From NCBI RefSeq assembly GCF_009602435.1, contig NZ_VZDQ01000026.1, forward strand, positions 248,001 through 312,000: a stretch of DNA of 64,000 nucleotides. Reading direction: 5' to 3'. Position 1 is the first letter of the stretch. Each line of letters starts with the position of its first letter. A program made the position numbers and the translations under genes. The stretch comes from Sediminibacillus terrae (GTDB taxonomy: Bacteria; Bacillota; Bacilli; Bacillales; Amphibacillaceae). Shown in pieces: positions 18,522-25,703 of this stretch. Under the pieces are notes generated by a model. That model worked only from the letters and a program-made list of their open reading frames with translations, was not told the origin of the DNA and made no database searches.

Positions 18522-19637
18522 CTACACTTCCAAACGATAAATTGTAGGTTCTATTTGCGAATAAATTAACTTACCATCAACTAGGTTATATAATTTAAAA
18601 CCAACTTCATTTAAGTGAGCATACAGTGAATTAATCGTTTGAATTTCTAGCCCGTCAGGGTCTTCTTGTATTTTGAAGGATGAAAAATCTCCAAAATAGA
18701 AAACGGCTGTATTTTCATTTTCATCATTTAAAGTTTCTTGTGCTGCAGTTAATTTCGTTTCAGCTTCAGTTACCGCATCGATTAAATCTTGATTGGTAGG
18801 CTCTAAGTTTAAAGCTTCCTGTGCTGCAGCTAATTCTGCTTCAGCATTTTCAACTGATTCTTGTGCTTTTATTTGTGTATCCCCCTTAACTGCATCTGTA
18901 AAATCTAGCGGAAAGCCTAATAGCATATAGCTTACACCTCCATCTACACGATCCAGTGTTTTAAGGGCAGCTTCTCCATTTGGTAAAATTAAATCTTCCA
19001 CATACTTAATTGCTGGTTTATTAACAATCCATCTTGCTTTGTTAATTACATTAGAAGTAGGGGTGTTTTTCAATTCTTTAATTATTTTTACCGGATCAGT
19101 CTGTGTAGGAGTAAATACCTTCGCTTTGTTTAATAATGATCCAGTATTAATGGCCTTTTCGTTATTACCATTAAACATATAGTCAATTTCTTTTTTTAAA
19201 TACTCTCTCTTCATCAAATCAATAATTAAATCTGCTAAGCTTACTTTACCCGACATCAGTAATTTTCTTTTTACTCTTGAAAGGGAATCAAACTCCACTG
19301 GAGTCAATAATTCTGCGGTTAACCCAATACTGTTAACCTCAATTTCTTCATTACGTACCCCTGTATGAGCATCCACCTTAATATCTGTATCTTCCGTAAG
19401 AACCGGGTATTGTAGATTTCCTTCAACTTCGACTACTTTTCCATATTTACGTAAAAGATTTTCTTGTTCCACATATCCCACAATTTCATCGGCAACAACT
19501 TTAGGAATTAAAGCCTTTCCGTCATTTGAAAGTGAAATCCCAAAAGATTGGGCTTCCCTAGTGGATATTTTCCCTGCTACATAATTAGCAAATGCAGTAC
19601 GAATCTCTGTTTGTTTACCATTCAATCTAGTTTTCAT
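18522..19637 (-). CDS. HK97-fold phage major capsid protein
   Basis: A 371-residue protein of the phage major capsid family: N-arm (about 1-70), then the E-loop/P-domain region (VEGNLQYPVLTEDTD, LTAELLTPVEFDSLSRVKRKLL) and A-domain (RWIVNKPAIKYVEDLILPNG, LLGFPLDFTDAV, FYFGDFSSFKI). The N-terminal delta scaffold of about 100 residues seen in many HK97-type proteins is missing. Residues about 257-310 are an Ala/Glu-rich insertion with two repeats (AEAELAAAQEALN and TEAETKLTAAQETLN). AAGGAG precedes the ATG. No protease or portal gene is adjacent. Confidence 0.87.
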   Translation of the reverse strand: MKTRLNGKQTEIRTAFANYVAGKISTREAQSFGISLSNDGKALIPKVVADEIVGYVEQENLLRKYGKVVEVEGNLQYPVLTEDTDIKVDAHTGVRNEEIEVNSIGLTAELLTPVEFDSLSRVKRKLLMSGKVSLADLIIDLMKREYLKKEIDYMFNGNNEKAINTGSLLNKAKVFTPTQTDPVKIIKELKNTPTSNVINKARWIVNKPAIKYVEDLILPNGEAALKTLDRVDGGVSYMLLGFPLDFTDAVKGDTQIKAQESVENAEAELAAAQEALNLEPTNQDLIDAVTEAETKLTAAQETLNDENENTAVFYFGDFSSFKIQEDPDGLEIQTINSLYAHLNEVGFKLYNLVDGKLIYSQIEPTIYRLEV

Positions 19638-19726
19638 AATATAATTCTCCTTGTAAGTAATATTTGTTTAAGTATAGAGTGTCGACCAGGGCACTCTATA
19701 CTTATATTAAATCTTTAATGCTGTAT

Positions 19727-19894
19727 TTATTTTTTGATTAATTTAGATCTGGTGTTACTCTGCTCATCAAGTTTAGTAAGGGCACGGTTGGCTTCTTTTC
19801 ATAGTTGAGCCCGTTTCTGTACCAACTCACCAAACTCTTGCATATTTCTGGACTCCATCCTATGTCTATCAGCAACCTCATAGCGATTAGCCAT
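19727..19894 (-). pseudogene. Small coiled-coil gene with an in-frame TGA
   Basis: ATG at 19894 with AGAGGTGG before it opens MANRYEVADRHRMESRN and reads 31 codons to TGA at 19799-19801, then continues in the same frame for 23 residues (KEANRALTKLDEQSN) to TAA at 19727. Uniform composition on both sides of the TGA suggests a TGG or other sense codon was lost. It is either a broken 55-residue gene or a functional 31-residue peptide. It precedes the capsid gene. Confidence 0.55.
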
Positions 19895-19936
19895 CTTTAC
19901 CACCTCTTTTTTATACGGTTTATGAAATTGAATAGG

Positions 19937-20209
19937 CTATCTTATTACCTTTGCACGCTTTACTACCAAATTGTTTTTGGTATATGTGCTTCCATCTGGA
20001 TGCATCCTGGTAGCCCCTTTTAAATCAACTTGAAGGTGATAAGATTTTTCTTTGTCAAATGTGTAATATAAGATACTTTCACTGGGAACAATACAAACTA
20101 CTTTCCCATAAGTCTTATCTGAAAAAAGGATTAACATTTTATACTTGTCTTTTTTCAAAATGCCAACTGATCGGCCATACAAATTTATAAATTTCTGATT
20201 CTCAATCAC
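19937..20209 (-). CDS. Unrecognised 90-residue island protein
   Basis: GTG start with GGAGGG 7 nt upstream. The 90-residue product is basic and beta-rich (KMLILFSDKTYGKVVCIVPS) with no membrane segment or family I recognise. It directly follows the decayed ArpU-type paralogue. Confidence 0.6.
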   Translation of the reverse strand: MIENQKFINLYGRSVGILKKDKYKMLILFSDKTYGKVVCIVPSESILYYTFDKEKSYHLQVDLKGATRMHPDGSTYTKNNLVVKRAKVIR

Positions 20210-20213
20210 TTAA

Positions 20214-20612
20214 CTACCCTCCTTTCCAATTCTCAGCAAACTTAATTAGTCTCATTAACTCAGCATGTTTACTGTTAATGTAGTTGTAACTGTAATTAAG
20301 TTCAGTTGCAGTTACTTCTAGTGTTTTTCCATTTACGTACTTCTCAAATAAAATCTTGTTTTTACCCCTTTGAATCTGCTGATCAATCTTTTAGCCTTAT
20401 ATAAGTCATTCATCTTATGTGCTAATTCATATTCTTTAACAGCAATAATCTCTTCAAGTTTAGCGGCTTTAGAGTTCTCTTTTAACTTCACCTCATTTAA
20501 ATCACCGGAAATCCATCTACCTAATTCTCTTTTGATAGCGATTCAGCTCAAACTCTAAGTAAATGATCTCTTCTTCTATCTTTTGATAATCGCGCAGCCA
20601 TTCATACAACAC
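20214..20612 (-). pseudogene. Frameshifted ArpU-type regulator paralogue
   Basis: Three reading-frame pieces together give a full paralogue of the next gene upstream. The first piece begins MLYEWLRDYQKIEEEI and breaks near 20522-20525; the second runs ELGRWISGDLNEVKLKE to KRLI and breaks near 20381-20389; the third holds the sigma-4-like helix-turn-helix (NKILFEKYVNGKTLEVTATE, then LNYSYNYINSKHAEL). Alignment with ENKILKMKYIDGMTLENIAY of the intact copy is clear. Two shifts mean no full product. Its start overlaps the stop region of the intact copy. Confidence 0.75.
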
Positions 20613-20618
20613 GCTCAC

Positions 20619-21029
20619 CTACTTGTTAGATACTTTTTGCAACAATTTCAAGCTCTTTACAATTTGAGCATGCTTATTGTAAATGTAACCTGGTGTATAT
20701 CCTAATTCATAAGCTATATTTTCTAATGTCATACCATCAATGTATTTCATTTTGAGAATTTTGTTTTCAACTCCTTTGAAAGTGTCGATTAAGTCTATTA
20801 ACTCTTTTTTTAGCTGCAACTTTTCTTTTAAAAGATTCTCTAAACTTCCAAGCGCCTGGCCAACTCTTTGCTGATGAAACAACACTGTTTCAAATTTATT
20901 TTTTATAAATAAATCTCCACCCTCTTTCCAACGCTTCATTTCTAACCTTGTTTTTCGTATGTCCCATTCAATTTCATCTATATCTCCTTGGAGCTCCCAA
21001 TATTTATTAATCCAATTGGCGCTTTTCAT
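20619..21029 (-). CDS. ArpU/DUF1492-type late transcription regulator
   Basis: A 136-residue protein with an N-terminal coiled coil and a C-terminal sigma-70 region-4-like helix-turn-helix (VENKILKMKYIDGMTLENIA, then YELGYTPGYIYNKHAQIV). Proteins of this ArpU/RinA-like group activate late, packaging and structural genes of phages and satellites. It sits between the early and late parts of the leftward block, right where such an activator is expected. Ribosome binding site AAGGAG. Binding site not identified. Confidence 0.8.
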   Translation of the reverse strand: MKSANWINKYWELQGDIDEIEWDIRKTRLEMKRWKEGGDLFIKNKFETVLFHQQRVGQALGSLENLLKEKLQLKKELIDLIDTFKGVENKILKMKYIDGMTLENIAYELGYTPGYIYNKHAQIVKSLKLLQKVSNK

Positions 21030-21047
21030 CGAATGCTCCTTCCAGGG

Positions 21048-21236
21048 TTATTCTTCATATCCGATGACATGGGGATGAAAGTAAACTTTTTGCGTACCTT
21101 CTTCAAATTCAATAGTAGTCATCATTGGTTCATCCCAATCAATTATTATAGACTCCACATTTCCTTCACCTACCTCAAATTTTATAATTTCTGTTCCTTC
21201 TAAAACTTTAACTACGTTTACCTCTAATTTAGTCAT
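21048..21236 (-). CDS. Unrecognised 62-residue island protein
   Basis: ATG start with AAGGAG, acidic 62-residue beta-rich product (MTKLEVNVVKVLEGTEIIKF). No known family. It lies between the iteron array and the ArpU-type gene. Confidence 0.6.
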   Translation of the reverse strand: MTKLEVNVVKVLEGTEIIKFEVGEGNVESIIIDWDEPMMTTIEFEEGTQKVYFHPHVIGYEE

Positions 21237-21274
21237 ATGTTCATCTCCTTTTTAAAAGTTAAACTATTGTTCCA

Positions 21275-21534
21275 GGTTACTGGTTAGTTACTCAATTTAA
21301 TCAGTTGAGTAACCAATAAAAACCTAATCATATCAAGGGTTCAGTTCCATTTTTATAGCATTTGGTTACTCAATTACCCCCTTAAATTTATATATTTATT
21401 TATAGAATCTTTATTTTTAGTCCTATTAATATAAAAGAAGTTGCATTTCACTGTAACCGAGTAACCAAATTACTACCATTCAGTCATATCAAGGGTTTTG
21501 AAGGTTACTCAATTCAGTAACTGGTTACTCAATT
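21275..21534. repeat. Iteron array, candidate replication origin of the island
   Basis: At least five further copies of the GGTTACTCAATT theme besides a partial at 21275: direct at 21286-21297 (one mismatch), 21364-21375, 21503-21514 and 21523-21534; inverted at 21304-21314 and 21458-21466. The first inverted pair forms a 9-bp perfect dyad with a 9-nt spacer. TCATATCAAGGGTT occurs at 21328-21341 and 21484-21497. The intervening DNA is very AT-rich. It lies immediately downstream of the helicase-primase gene, the position of the origin in SaPI-type islands. Confidence 0.75.
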
Positions 21535-21612
21535 AACGTAACTTCCCCTATATATCGTTATTTCCATCAATCATTTCTCTAATTTTTTGATGATTTTTCA
21601 TCAAAATTAGCA

Positions 21613-23490
21613 CTAATTTTTTGATGAACTAGCCTTTCGATAAATTCTTACTGATTTCTTATCTACTTTTTGTACTCTTGTATCAACATTGAATATTTTC
21701 TTGATGTGTTTGCTAAATTGAACATTTCCGAGCGGTTGAAAACCATTATCAGAACAGTACAGCTTATATTGCATATAGATGTCTTTAACTACTGCATTTT
21801 CAATATCAGGGTTTTCCTCAGTTAGGAAACTTAAAATTGGATTATTTTCCTCTTTATAAGTGTCCAATTCTTTTTCGACAGTTTTCGACTTCGTAAATCC
21901 ATTATTCTTTAATAATCGTTCTAACCCCTTTAGTGCTAAATTCAATACGTACTGCATTGATTCATCAGATAGTAACTTTCTGGTTATAAACGGATCATAG
22001 TCAGGGTCACTGGAACTAAACTTAGCTCTAAATGGAATAATCAATAATCTTCGCCCAGCCCCATCTGAAAAATCATTGATTCTTGGCATTTCATTGGCGC
22101 TGAAAATTAATTTGGCATAGTTGGAGAAATCAAACGGATCCTTCCCTTTTCGTTCTACATTTAATGTCTCTCCGGTAGAAAGCTTTTTCCAAACAGATGA
22201 TTCTTTAATATATCCCTTCGAAATATCATCTCCTATGTTCACCAGTTTTCCAAAGAGCTCCGCGGTTTTGAATCTTTGGTCCAATTCTTTCAGGTCTAGT
22301 GCTGACTTATTGTCTTCTCCTACCAATTTCATGATCATCTTTAAATAAGATGATTTACCGTTACTACCGTCACCAGTTAAAATAAAAGTATAGTTAAAAC
22401 TATTGGATCTAAACAAAATGTAACCAAGAATCTCTTCTAAAATTGCTCTTATTTTTTTATCGTTAACCGCCAATTTATTTAATGTTTTATCGGTTGGCTC
22501 ATAATACGCATTTTTGATAAACGGAACAGGTATTTTATTTTTAACTATTATGTCCGGACTAAATTCCTGCAGCTCCCACGTATCCAGGTTGAACACTCCG
22601 TTTTCTAACACGATGTATTTGGTTGACGATAAAGTTTTCTCCTTGGCCATAAGTTGTAAGTATGCTAAAACTTCTTTCCGGTTTTTTTGATTTAAACTTT
22701 TTATGTTCTTTAACATAACTCCTTCAATATCAGCTTGTTCATCAGAATAATATCCATCTTTGTATATGTGCAGCACATTCGTAATTTTACAAATGTGATA
22801 CTCGTTGATTAAAAAGTCACCGAATGAATCATGCAGAAACTTTGAACCATTAAAGAAAGACTCCTTCATAAAAGCCTCGTCACGTAAAATCACGTTCAAC
22901 TCTGATTTCTCTACTGGTTCATCCAGGATGTATCTGTTTATGATAGAAATGGTATCTTTAATATCATTTTTCGCCATCCCTTGAGATTGCATTTTGAGAA
23001 TGTAGGTGAACAGTTTATTGTTTCTTCCATCACCTTCTGTTAAGTTGTTCAAGTTGGGATTCTTCTTATTGTATGGGTATAGCCATATCGGCATTGGTTC
23101 GTGTTGGTCTACTTTACGGATCCACTTTCGAGATTTGCCATTAATCTTTAATGGATCCACCGTGTTTTTCATCCCAAGTTTGTAATCACAAAGAATTCCG
23201 ACATTGGAGTACCATTTGATTTTATTTGTTGTTAAATCATAACCTCGGAAATAAAAATGCATACCGTTATCAGTCTCTAAGACCGAGCACTTTATATCCT
23301 TATCTTCTACGATTTCAAACAGGATTTCGGCTTCTTCTATATCATCCACATCCACCATGATGTAATCATCGTCTAACACACCCACAAAAGAATCAAAAGC
23401 TCTTGCAGTGTTGTAAGCTAATAACTTGGCACCATCTTTGAACTTGGATGCAGCATGTTTTCCGTTTCCTTTTAGGTAACCCTTATACAT
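21613..23490 (-). CDS. PrimPol/D5-type helicase-primase replication protein
   Basis: About 625 residues. The N-terminal third resembles an archaeo-eukaryotic primase-polymerase: DDDYIMVDVDD carries the DxD metal pair near 47-49 and GMHFYF the histidine near 78. The middle is a D5-N-like linker; the C-terminal half is an SF3 helicase with Walker A GDGSNGKSS at about 373-381, Walker B KLVNIGDDIS, and sensor motif KLIFSANEMP followed by GAGRRLLIIPF. It should open and prime the adjacent iteron origin. Start chosen at 23490 because AGGTG lies 6 nt upstream; a GTG 9 nt earlier is less likely. Confidence 0.9.
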   Translation of the reverse strand: MYKGYLKGNGKHAASKFKDGAKLLAYNTARAFDSFVGVLDDDYIMVDVDDIEEAEILFEIVEDKDIKCSVLETDNGMHFYFRGYDLTTNKIKWYSNVGILCDYKLGMKNTVDPLKINGKSRKWIRKVDQHEPMPIWLYPYNKKNPNLNNLTEGDGRNNKLFTYILKMQSQGMAKNDIKDTISIINRYILDEPVEKSELNVILRDEAFMKESFFNGSKFLHDSFGDFLINEYHICKITNVLHIYKDGYYSDEQADIEGVMLKNIKSLNQKNRKEVLAYLQLMAKEKTLSSTKYIVLENGVFNLDTWELQEFSPDIIVKNKIPVPFIKNAYYEPTDKTLNKLAVNDKKIRAILEEILGYILFRSNSFNYTFILTGDGSNGKSSYLKMIMKLVGEDNKSALDLKELDQRFKTAELFGKLVNIGDDISKGYIKESSVWKKLSTGETLNVERKGKDPFDFSNYAKLIFSANEMPRINDFSDGAGRRLLIIPFRAKFSSSDPDYDPFITRKLLSDESMQYVLNLALKGLERLLKNNGFTKSKTVEKELDTYKEENNPILSFLTEENPDIENAVVKDIYMQYKLYCSDNGFQPLGNVQFSKHIKKIFNVDTRVQKVDKKSVRIYRKASSSKN

Positions 23491-23582
23491 GTTTATCACC
23501 TACTTTCCGATTAGACATTGACTTCCAAATAAAAATAATGTAATACTGTTTTTAAAGGTTATATGTTTTTTCAAATCACTCC

Positions 23583-23612
23583 CTCTCTATGTATGGCTAG
23601 ATACATAGAGAG
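23583..23612. repeat. Perfect 12-bp inverted repeat upstream of the primase gene
   Basis: CTCTCTATGTAT at 23583-23594 and its reverse complement at 23601-23612 with a 6-nt loop. It lies in the leader before the helicase-primase gene. On the plus strand it is followed by TTTTT, but no rightward gene needs a terminator here, so an operator or an mRNA switch is also possible. Confidence 0.6.
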
Positions 23613-23639
23613 TTTTTCCATTCAAGAAAACCATAACTG

Positions 23640-23765
23640 TTATATCCCCATCCTTAAAATTGTTACAAAAACTAAAACGATAACTGGAATATAGAAAAAC
23701 AAATATTCTAAGTGAAATCGATCATCTTCAAAGAAGAAACCATTAATTCTTTTTAGCAATTGCAT
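23640..23765 (-). CDS. 41-residue single-pass membrane protein
   Basis: A very short gene: ATG at 23765, AGAGG 9 nt upstream within the end of the preceding gene. The product starts MQLLKRINGFFFEDD and has one hydrophobic segment (YLFFYIPVIVLVFVTILRMG). No family. Tight packing between neighbours and a clean membrane segment support it being real. Confidence 0.5.
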   Translation of the reverse strand: MQLLKRINGFFFEDDRFHLEYLFFYIPVIVLVFVTILRMGI

Positions 23766-23769
23766 TCAT

Positions 23770-24063
23770 TTAAACCTCTCTACCATTATCTTCTTGCGCT
23801 TGTGTTAATTGTCGGATATGTCTTTGAGCAGTCACCATTTCATCCTGACTATCCTCTAAGCATGATCTGAAGACCACCCTGATTGCTGATAGTTTTTTAG
23901 AAATAATTCCTTCCGCTAGATATGATGCCGCGACTTCTGGATTATCTTCCATATCCTCAATCAAATTATCCAGTAACATTAGGGCACCCTTCATATCTGA
24001 TAAGTTATTTAGGGTACATCCTGCATTTGAGTCTAATTCTATTAAAGTGCTCATGCTCGTCAT
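23770..24063 (-). CDS. Unrecognised 97-residue early island protein
   Basis: Starts at 24063 with GAGGGG 8 nt upstream. The product is helical and acidic (MLLDNLIEDMEDNPEVAAS). It resembles small early phage proteins of unknown role in composition only. It belongs to the leftward early block. Confidence 0.6.
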   Translation of the reverse strand: MTSMSTLIELDSNAGCTLNNLSDMKGALMLLDNLIEDMEDNPEVAASYLAEGIISKKLSAIRVVFRSCLEDSQDEMVTAQRHIRQLTQAQEDNGREV

Positions 24064-24095
24064 TTTCATTTCCCCTCTCAATTGCTTAGTAAAGT

Positions 24096-24127
24096 TTCCT
24101 TTATCTGCATCTGCCCATGCTTTAATT
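24096..24127. repeat. Island repeat R, copy 2
   Basis: Thirty-two bases identical to the reverse complement of part of 12593-12632, lying between two early genes. Confidence 0.8.
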
Positions 24128-24129
24128 AT

Positions 24130-24399
24130 TTACCAATCATTCATGATTTCTGTAATGACTTCGACAGCCTCCTGGTAAAACCAAAATCGTTTTCTTGCTT
24201 TTCTCCTTTCAATTAATTTCATTCTCGGATCATGCAAGAAGTTCTCTTCTAAAAAACGCTTTGACATACACATTTTCTTAGCCAATGTTTCAACGTCAAT
24301 CATGATTAAAGATTCTCTAATCATGTCGTCCAAACGTTGGACGATTTGCTGCTTAATTTCCTCTTCATTAATTTCTACTTTCACCTCTGCAGGAAACAT
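24130..24399 (-). CDS. DUF771/excisionase-like DNA-binding protein
   Basis: About 89 residues; AGGTG 8 nt before ATG at 24399 sets the start. The C-terminal half reads like the winged helix of DUF771 and excisionase-like phage proteins (VETLAKKMCMSKRFLEENFL, then HDPRMKLIERRKARKRFWFY). Such proteins act as excisionases or early regulators. It is a plausible excisionase for the island since no other candidate is present. Confidence 0.6.
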   Translation of the reverse strand: MFPAEVKVEINEEEIKQQIVQRLDDMIRESLIMIDVETLAKKMCMSKRFLEENFLHDPRMKLIERRKARKRFWFYQEAVEVITEIMNDW

Positions 24400-24406
24400 T
24401 TTATGC

Positions 24407-24802
24407 TCACCTCTTTTCAATTTTCACTAGTGTTTGGTCTACCTGTTTTTTGGAATAGAAACCATTATAAGCTTCATAGGCACAATCTTTATTACAATAG
24501 GTAGAACCGTTGTTACCAGCTCTAAAATAAGTGTTGTTTCCATGTAAGGGCTCCCCACAATTTGCGCATTGACGTTGTTCACTTGGTTGTATGCTTTCAA
24601 TGATCGCTGCTTCTTCCATTGGAGACATTATTTTGTAACCCTGATCAACTGAATAGTTAACTGGCTTATTGTTTCGATAATAAATAGTACGGTATGGTTG
24701 TCCTTCTTTATGCAGCTGGCTTTCAATACAGGAAACCTGGTGTATATCAAAAACAAATTCAGTATCGTTAGCTGTGTAAATCACCCATTTTTCTTGAATC
24801 AA
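24407..24802 (-). CDS. Zinc-finger-containing early protein
   Basis: A 131-residue product from a TTG start preceded by AGGAGGTG. An N-terminal beta-rich region is followed by a likely zinc site CANCGEPL with YCNKDCAYEAY about 25 residues later, in the style of a treble-clef or MYND-like finger. No family name is assigned. Early leftward operon after the Cro-like gene. Confidence 0.65.
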   Translation of the reverse strand: MIQEKWVIYTANDTEFVFDIHQVSCIESQLHKEGQPYRTIYYRNNKPVNYSVDQGYKIMSPMEEAAIIESIQPSEQRQCANCGEPLHGNNTYFRAGNNGSTYCNKDCAYEAYNGFYSKKQVDQTLVKIEKR

Positions 24803-24806
24803 CTTT

Positions 24807-25040
24807 TCACACCTCCTGCCTTATGTTGCTAATTTTAAATTCAAATAAGTCTTCTAATTCACACTCCAAAGCTTCGGCAATGTTTCTAGCAGTAGGTGCA
24901 GAAATAGTTCTCTTGCCATTCAGAAATAACGAAAGTGTCGCTTCATTGACACCAGCGCTTTCACTTAAACTCTTTTGGTTAAAACCTTTCTTTGCCATAG
25001 CAATAAGAATTTCAATCTTTTTTGGTTGATATTTAATCAA
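24807..25040 (-). CDS. Cro-like Xre-family regulator
   Basis: About 77 residues with a helix-turn-helix of the Xre type (FNQKSLSESAGVNEATLSLF, NGKRTISAPTARNIAEALEC). TTG at 25040 with AGGGTG 6 nt before is the better start; GTG at 25049 abuts the ribosome binding site. First gene of the leftward block, divergent from the CI-like gene, so a Cro-like switch partner or satellite activator. Confidence 0.8.
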   Translation of the reverse strand: MIKYQPKKIEILIAMAKKGFNQKSLSESAGVNEATLSLFLNGKRTISAPTARNIAEALECELEDLFEFKISNIRQEV

Positions 25041-25057
25041 TATTTTCACCCTCTCTA

Positions 25058-25150
25058 TTGCTATCTATTGCTATAATAAATCATTTATCAATAAATTGCA
25101 ATAGATAGCAATAAATTATACAAATTATGTTTGCTTTCTATTGCTATAAT
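25058..25150. promoter_or_regulatory. Divergent switch region with three operators
   Basis: TTGCTATCTATTGC occurs at 25058-25071, inverted at 25098-25111, and with one mismatch at 25131-25144. The leftward promoter has TTGCAA (25096-25101) and TATTAT on the minus strand (25073-25078) with a 17-bp spacer, flanked and overlapped by two operators. The rightward promoter has TATAAT at 25145-25150 touching the third operator, with a weak -35. This is the layout of a CI/Cro-type switch. Confidence 0.8.
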
Positions 25151-25185
25151 GGATAAAATGAATTTAACTAAAGGAGGGGTTATTT

Positions 25186-25653
25186 TTGAGTAACGATAAC
25201 TTATTTGGGAAGTACATGAAGGAATATAGGGATTCGAAAGGTCTTTCAATTAGTGATCTACATAAGATCACAGGTGTTTCACAACCTTATCTTTCTCAAC
25301 TTGAAAAAGGTACCAAAAAACCTTCTCGAAAGATTATAAGTAAAATTGCCGCACGGTTAACAGATAACATCGAGGATATTACAAACTACAATGATTTATA
25401 TAAAATCCTCCTTAATAAAGCTGGTTATAACACTGATTGGAAGTACCTAGATGAAATGGAGGATCTAAAAGAGTTAAAAAAAGGACCTGAACTAATCGAA
25501 CAAGCGATAAGTAATTATAAACAAGGCCTTTCCACTCCAGTCTATTTAAATAAAGAAAATGAAGGTAACTTCTATTTTTTTACTGATCAAGGGACAATAG
25601 ATGAGAAGCTCCAAGAAAAATTAAATACTATAATAAAAATCATTTTGGATTAA
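25186..25653 (+). CDS. CI-like Xre-family repressor
   Basis: A 155-residue protein from TTG with GGAGGGG before it. The Xre helix-turn-helix is at about 10-65 (GLSISDLHKITGVSQPYLSQ). The C-terminal part lacks a LexA/S24 protease domain, so release by RecA-driven self-cleavage is unlikely; induction by an anti-repressor from a helper phage, as with Stl of SaPIs, is a reasonable inference. It is co-directional with the integrase. Confidence 0.82.
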   Translation: MSNDNLFGKYMKEYRDSKGLSISDLHKITGVSQPYLSQLEKGTKKPSRKIISKIAARLTDNIEDITNYNDLYKILLNKAGYNTDWKYLDEMEDLKELKKGPELIEQAISNYKQGLSTPVYLNKENEGNFYFFTDQGTIDEKLQEKLNTIIKIILD

Positions 25654-25685
25654 TTAACCTTCCTTTATCTGCATCTGCCCATGCT
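25653..25685. repeat. Island repeat R, copy 3
   Basis: Thirty-three bases identical to the reverse complement of part of 12593-12632; it separates the repressor stop codon from the integrase ribosome binding site. Confidence 0.8.
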
Positions 25686-25703
25686 AAGAAAGGGAAAGTG
25701 AAA

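Noticed and set aside
21275-21534. CRISPR-like array
   Set aside because: Repeats are only about 12 bp, irregularly spaced and in both orientations, with no cas genes; iterons explain them better.
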